Below, piece after piece: positions 6,343 through 7,218 of a stretch of 7,218 nt of DNA. Source of the stretch: Candidatus Poribacteria bacterium (GTDB taxonomy: Bacteria > Poribacteria > WGA-4E > UBA9662). The stretch lies in assembly GCA_002729015.1 (NCBI GenBank), contig PBVO01000077.1:1-7218 (forward strand), in the 5' to 3' direction. Position 1 is the stretch's first letter, and every line of letters begins with the position of its first letter. The notes under the pieces are model-generated. The model was not told the origin of the DNA, ran no database searches, and worked only from the letters and a program-made list of their open reading frames with translations. The translations under genes and the position numbers were made by a program.

Positions 6343-7086
6343 ATGTTAGACAAAAAACAGGTAGAATTTTTCCATCAAAATGGTTATTTAATGGTAGATG
6401 GTCTATACAATCAACAACAGATTGAACAATTAGAAGAAGCTTATGACGCTTCGATTCCAGGACGAATGCGGGATTTCACACATGGCGATTGGAAGCAAAA
6501 TGAGCCCGAAGCTGCGGCTGTTTACGGGCTACATGACGTTCAACGCTTCCACTCTAACTGGACTCGCTTCATGTTGAGCCACGAACCTCTGATAAAGGTT
6601 TTGGTGGATTTGATGGGACCGAATGTCCAACTCCACCACACGAAATTGTTCTATAAAGGTACGGGTAAAGGAATTGGGTTTCCGATGCACCAAGATGCAG
6701 CTTGGATGAAGCATGAGCAAGACTCACTATTGGCAGCCATTATTCACCTCACTGACGCAACCGAAGAGATGGGCTGTCTGAAGATTTATCCTAAAAGCCA
6801 TAAGTTAGGACATCTTCCCGTCTTCAACCAACGGGGCCGTTACCTTGACCCGGACGACTACCCAATCGACCAAGCTACTGCTGTCCCGGCCAAGCGAGGT
6901 CAAGTTTTGTTTTTTCACTATTTGACCATTCATGGCTCCGACATCAACTACAGTAAACAGATCCGTAAAACGGTATTGATTCAGGTAAATGACCCTGCCG
7001 ATAAAAGCATCAATGGCCAACATGATGGAGGACACGGCCAAGGGTTGATGTTGGCTGGTTGTAGTACTGGGGACAGAGTTAACTAG
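6343..7086 (+). CDS. Phytanoyl-CoA dioxygenase (PhyH) family Fe(II)/2-oxoglutarate oxygenase
   Basis: The 247-residue protein is a member of the PhyH branch of non-heme iron, 2-oxoglutarate-dependent oxygenases, which hydroxylate small organic substrates in the cytoplasm. The iron-binding facial triad is visible as His116 and Asp118 in FPMHQDAAW and the distal His197 in LTIHGSD. Arg208 in INYSKQIRKT is the likely 2-oxoglutarate anchor, and Lys101 in HHTKLFYKG fits the cosubstrate pocket. MGCLKIYPKSHKLGHL (143-158) is the conserved barrel strand and loop. The N-terminus (VEFFHQNGYLMVDGL) is the normal family opening, so the ATG is credible, and an in-frame TAA lies just upstream. No good Shine-Dalgarno precedes it. 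The end (GQGLMLAG) is near the usual family C-terminus. The substrate cannot be read from the sequence; bacterial members act on very diverse compounds. Its GC content appears higher than that of the left-hand genes. Confidence 0.9.
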   Translation: MLDKKQVEFFHQNGYLMVDGLYNQQQIEQLEEAYDASIPGRMRDFTHGDWKQNEPEAAAVYGLHDVQRFHSNWTRFMLSHEPLIKVLVDLMGPNVQLHHTKLFYKGTGKGIGFPMHQDAAWMKHEQDSLLAAIIHLTDATEEMGCLKIYPKSHKLGHLPVFNQRGRYLDPDDYPIDQATAVPAKRGQVLFFHYLTIHGSDINYSKQIRKTVLIQVNDPADKSINGQHDGGHGQGLMLAGCSTGDRVN

Positions 7087-7124
7087 TTACTGTATCGATG
7101 TTGGCTAGAAATCTCCTACCTTTT

Positions 7125-7188
7125 TGCTAAGCCTGATGGTTCCTATGACAACCGTACTCCTGACGCCAGGCACTTAGCATCTTTCTTG
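7125..7188 (+). terminator. Strong imperfect stem-loop downstream of the PhyH-family gene
   Basis: TGCTAAGCCTG (7125-7135) pairs with CAGGC plus TTAGCA (7167-7171 and 7174-7179), giving 11 base pairs interrupted only by a two-base AC bulge. An inner GGTT/AACC pair extends the fold. It starts 39 bases after the stop codon and is followed by TCTTTCTT (7180-7187), which is T-rich but not an unbroken T-run. It is a plausible transcription terminator for the upstream gene. Part of the same stretch also reads as an open, protein-like frame, which weakens the call. Confidence 0.4.
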
Positions 7189-7218
7189 CCGAAAACCGAT
7201 AGGATTGGAACAATCGCA

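Noticed and set aside
6529..7041. Minus-strand open frames inside the PhyH-family gene
   Set aside because: Both are antisense shadows of a gene with an intact catalytic triad.
1..7218. CRISPR arrays, insertion sequences, tRNA or rRNA genes, att sites
   Set aside because: No regularly spaced repeats, transposase motifs, terminal inverted repeats or structural RNA signatures were seen on reading both strands.

Overview
This is a bacterial chromosomal segment of moderate to low GC: about 38% in the lines sampled in the left-hand gene, nearer 48% in the right-hand gene, and about 27% in parts of the long intergenic region. Two universally bacterial housekeeping genes (coaD and era) and a biotin gene (bioF) sit beside three accessory metabolic genes: a thiolase-fold condensing enzyme, a mannonate-dehydratase-like enolase-superfamily protein and a phytanoyl-CoA-dioxygenase-like protein. 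The two latter families are often expanded in uncultured marine or sponge-associated lineages (Poribacteria, Latescibacterota and similar), and the Era switch region (PKYELHDWMVRTA) looks closer to FCB-type bacteria than to Proteobacteria. The lineage is therefore a guess. No phage, IS, CRISPR, tRNA or rRNA was seen.

Layout. At 33-1094 (-) lies a KASIII/type III polyketide-synthase-like enzyme with a complete Cys-His-Asn triad. After a 210-base gap comes 1305-2522 (-), an enolase-superfamily dehydratase related to ManD/RspA. Its 5' end faces coaD (2594-3193, +) across a 71-base divergent control region with a perfect TATAAT box. coaD converges on era (3374-4267, -) across 180 bases that hold a long imperfect inverted repeat, probably a terminator. 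bioF (4297-5469, -) lies 29 bases upstream of era, and the two are probably co-transcribed. A gene-poor, AT-rich stretch of 873 bases (5470-6342) separates bioF from the PhyH-family dioxygenase gene (6343-7086, +). The last 132 bases hold a strong stem-loop and a reading frame that stays open to the window edge.

Functional picture. CoaD makes dephospho-CoA, BioF makes the biotin precursor KAPA from pimeloyl thioester and alanine, and Era matures the 30S subunit. The condensing enzyme would consume CoA or ACP thioesters. The ManD-like and PhyH-like proteins look like independent catabolic or tailoring enzymes. I see no dedicated multi-gene system here. The points most worth following up are active-site departures in the ManD-like protein, the mixed KASIII/type III PKS motif signature of the condensing enzyme, and the unexplained content of the 873-base gap.
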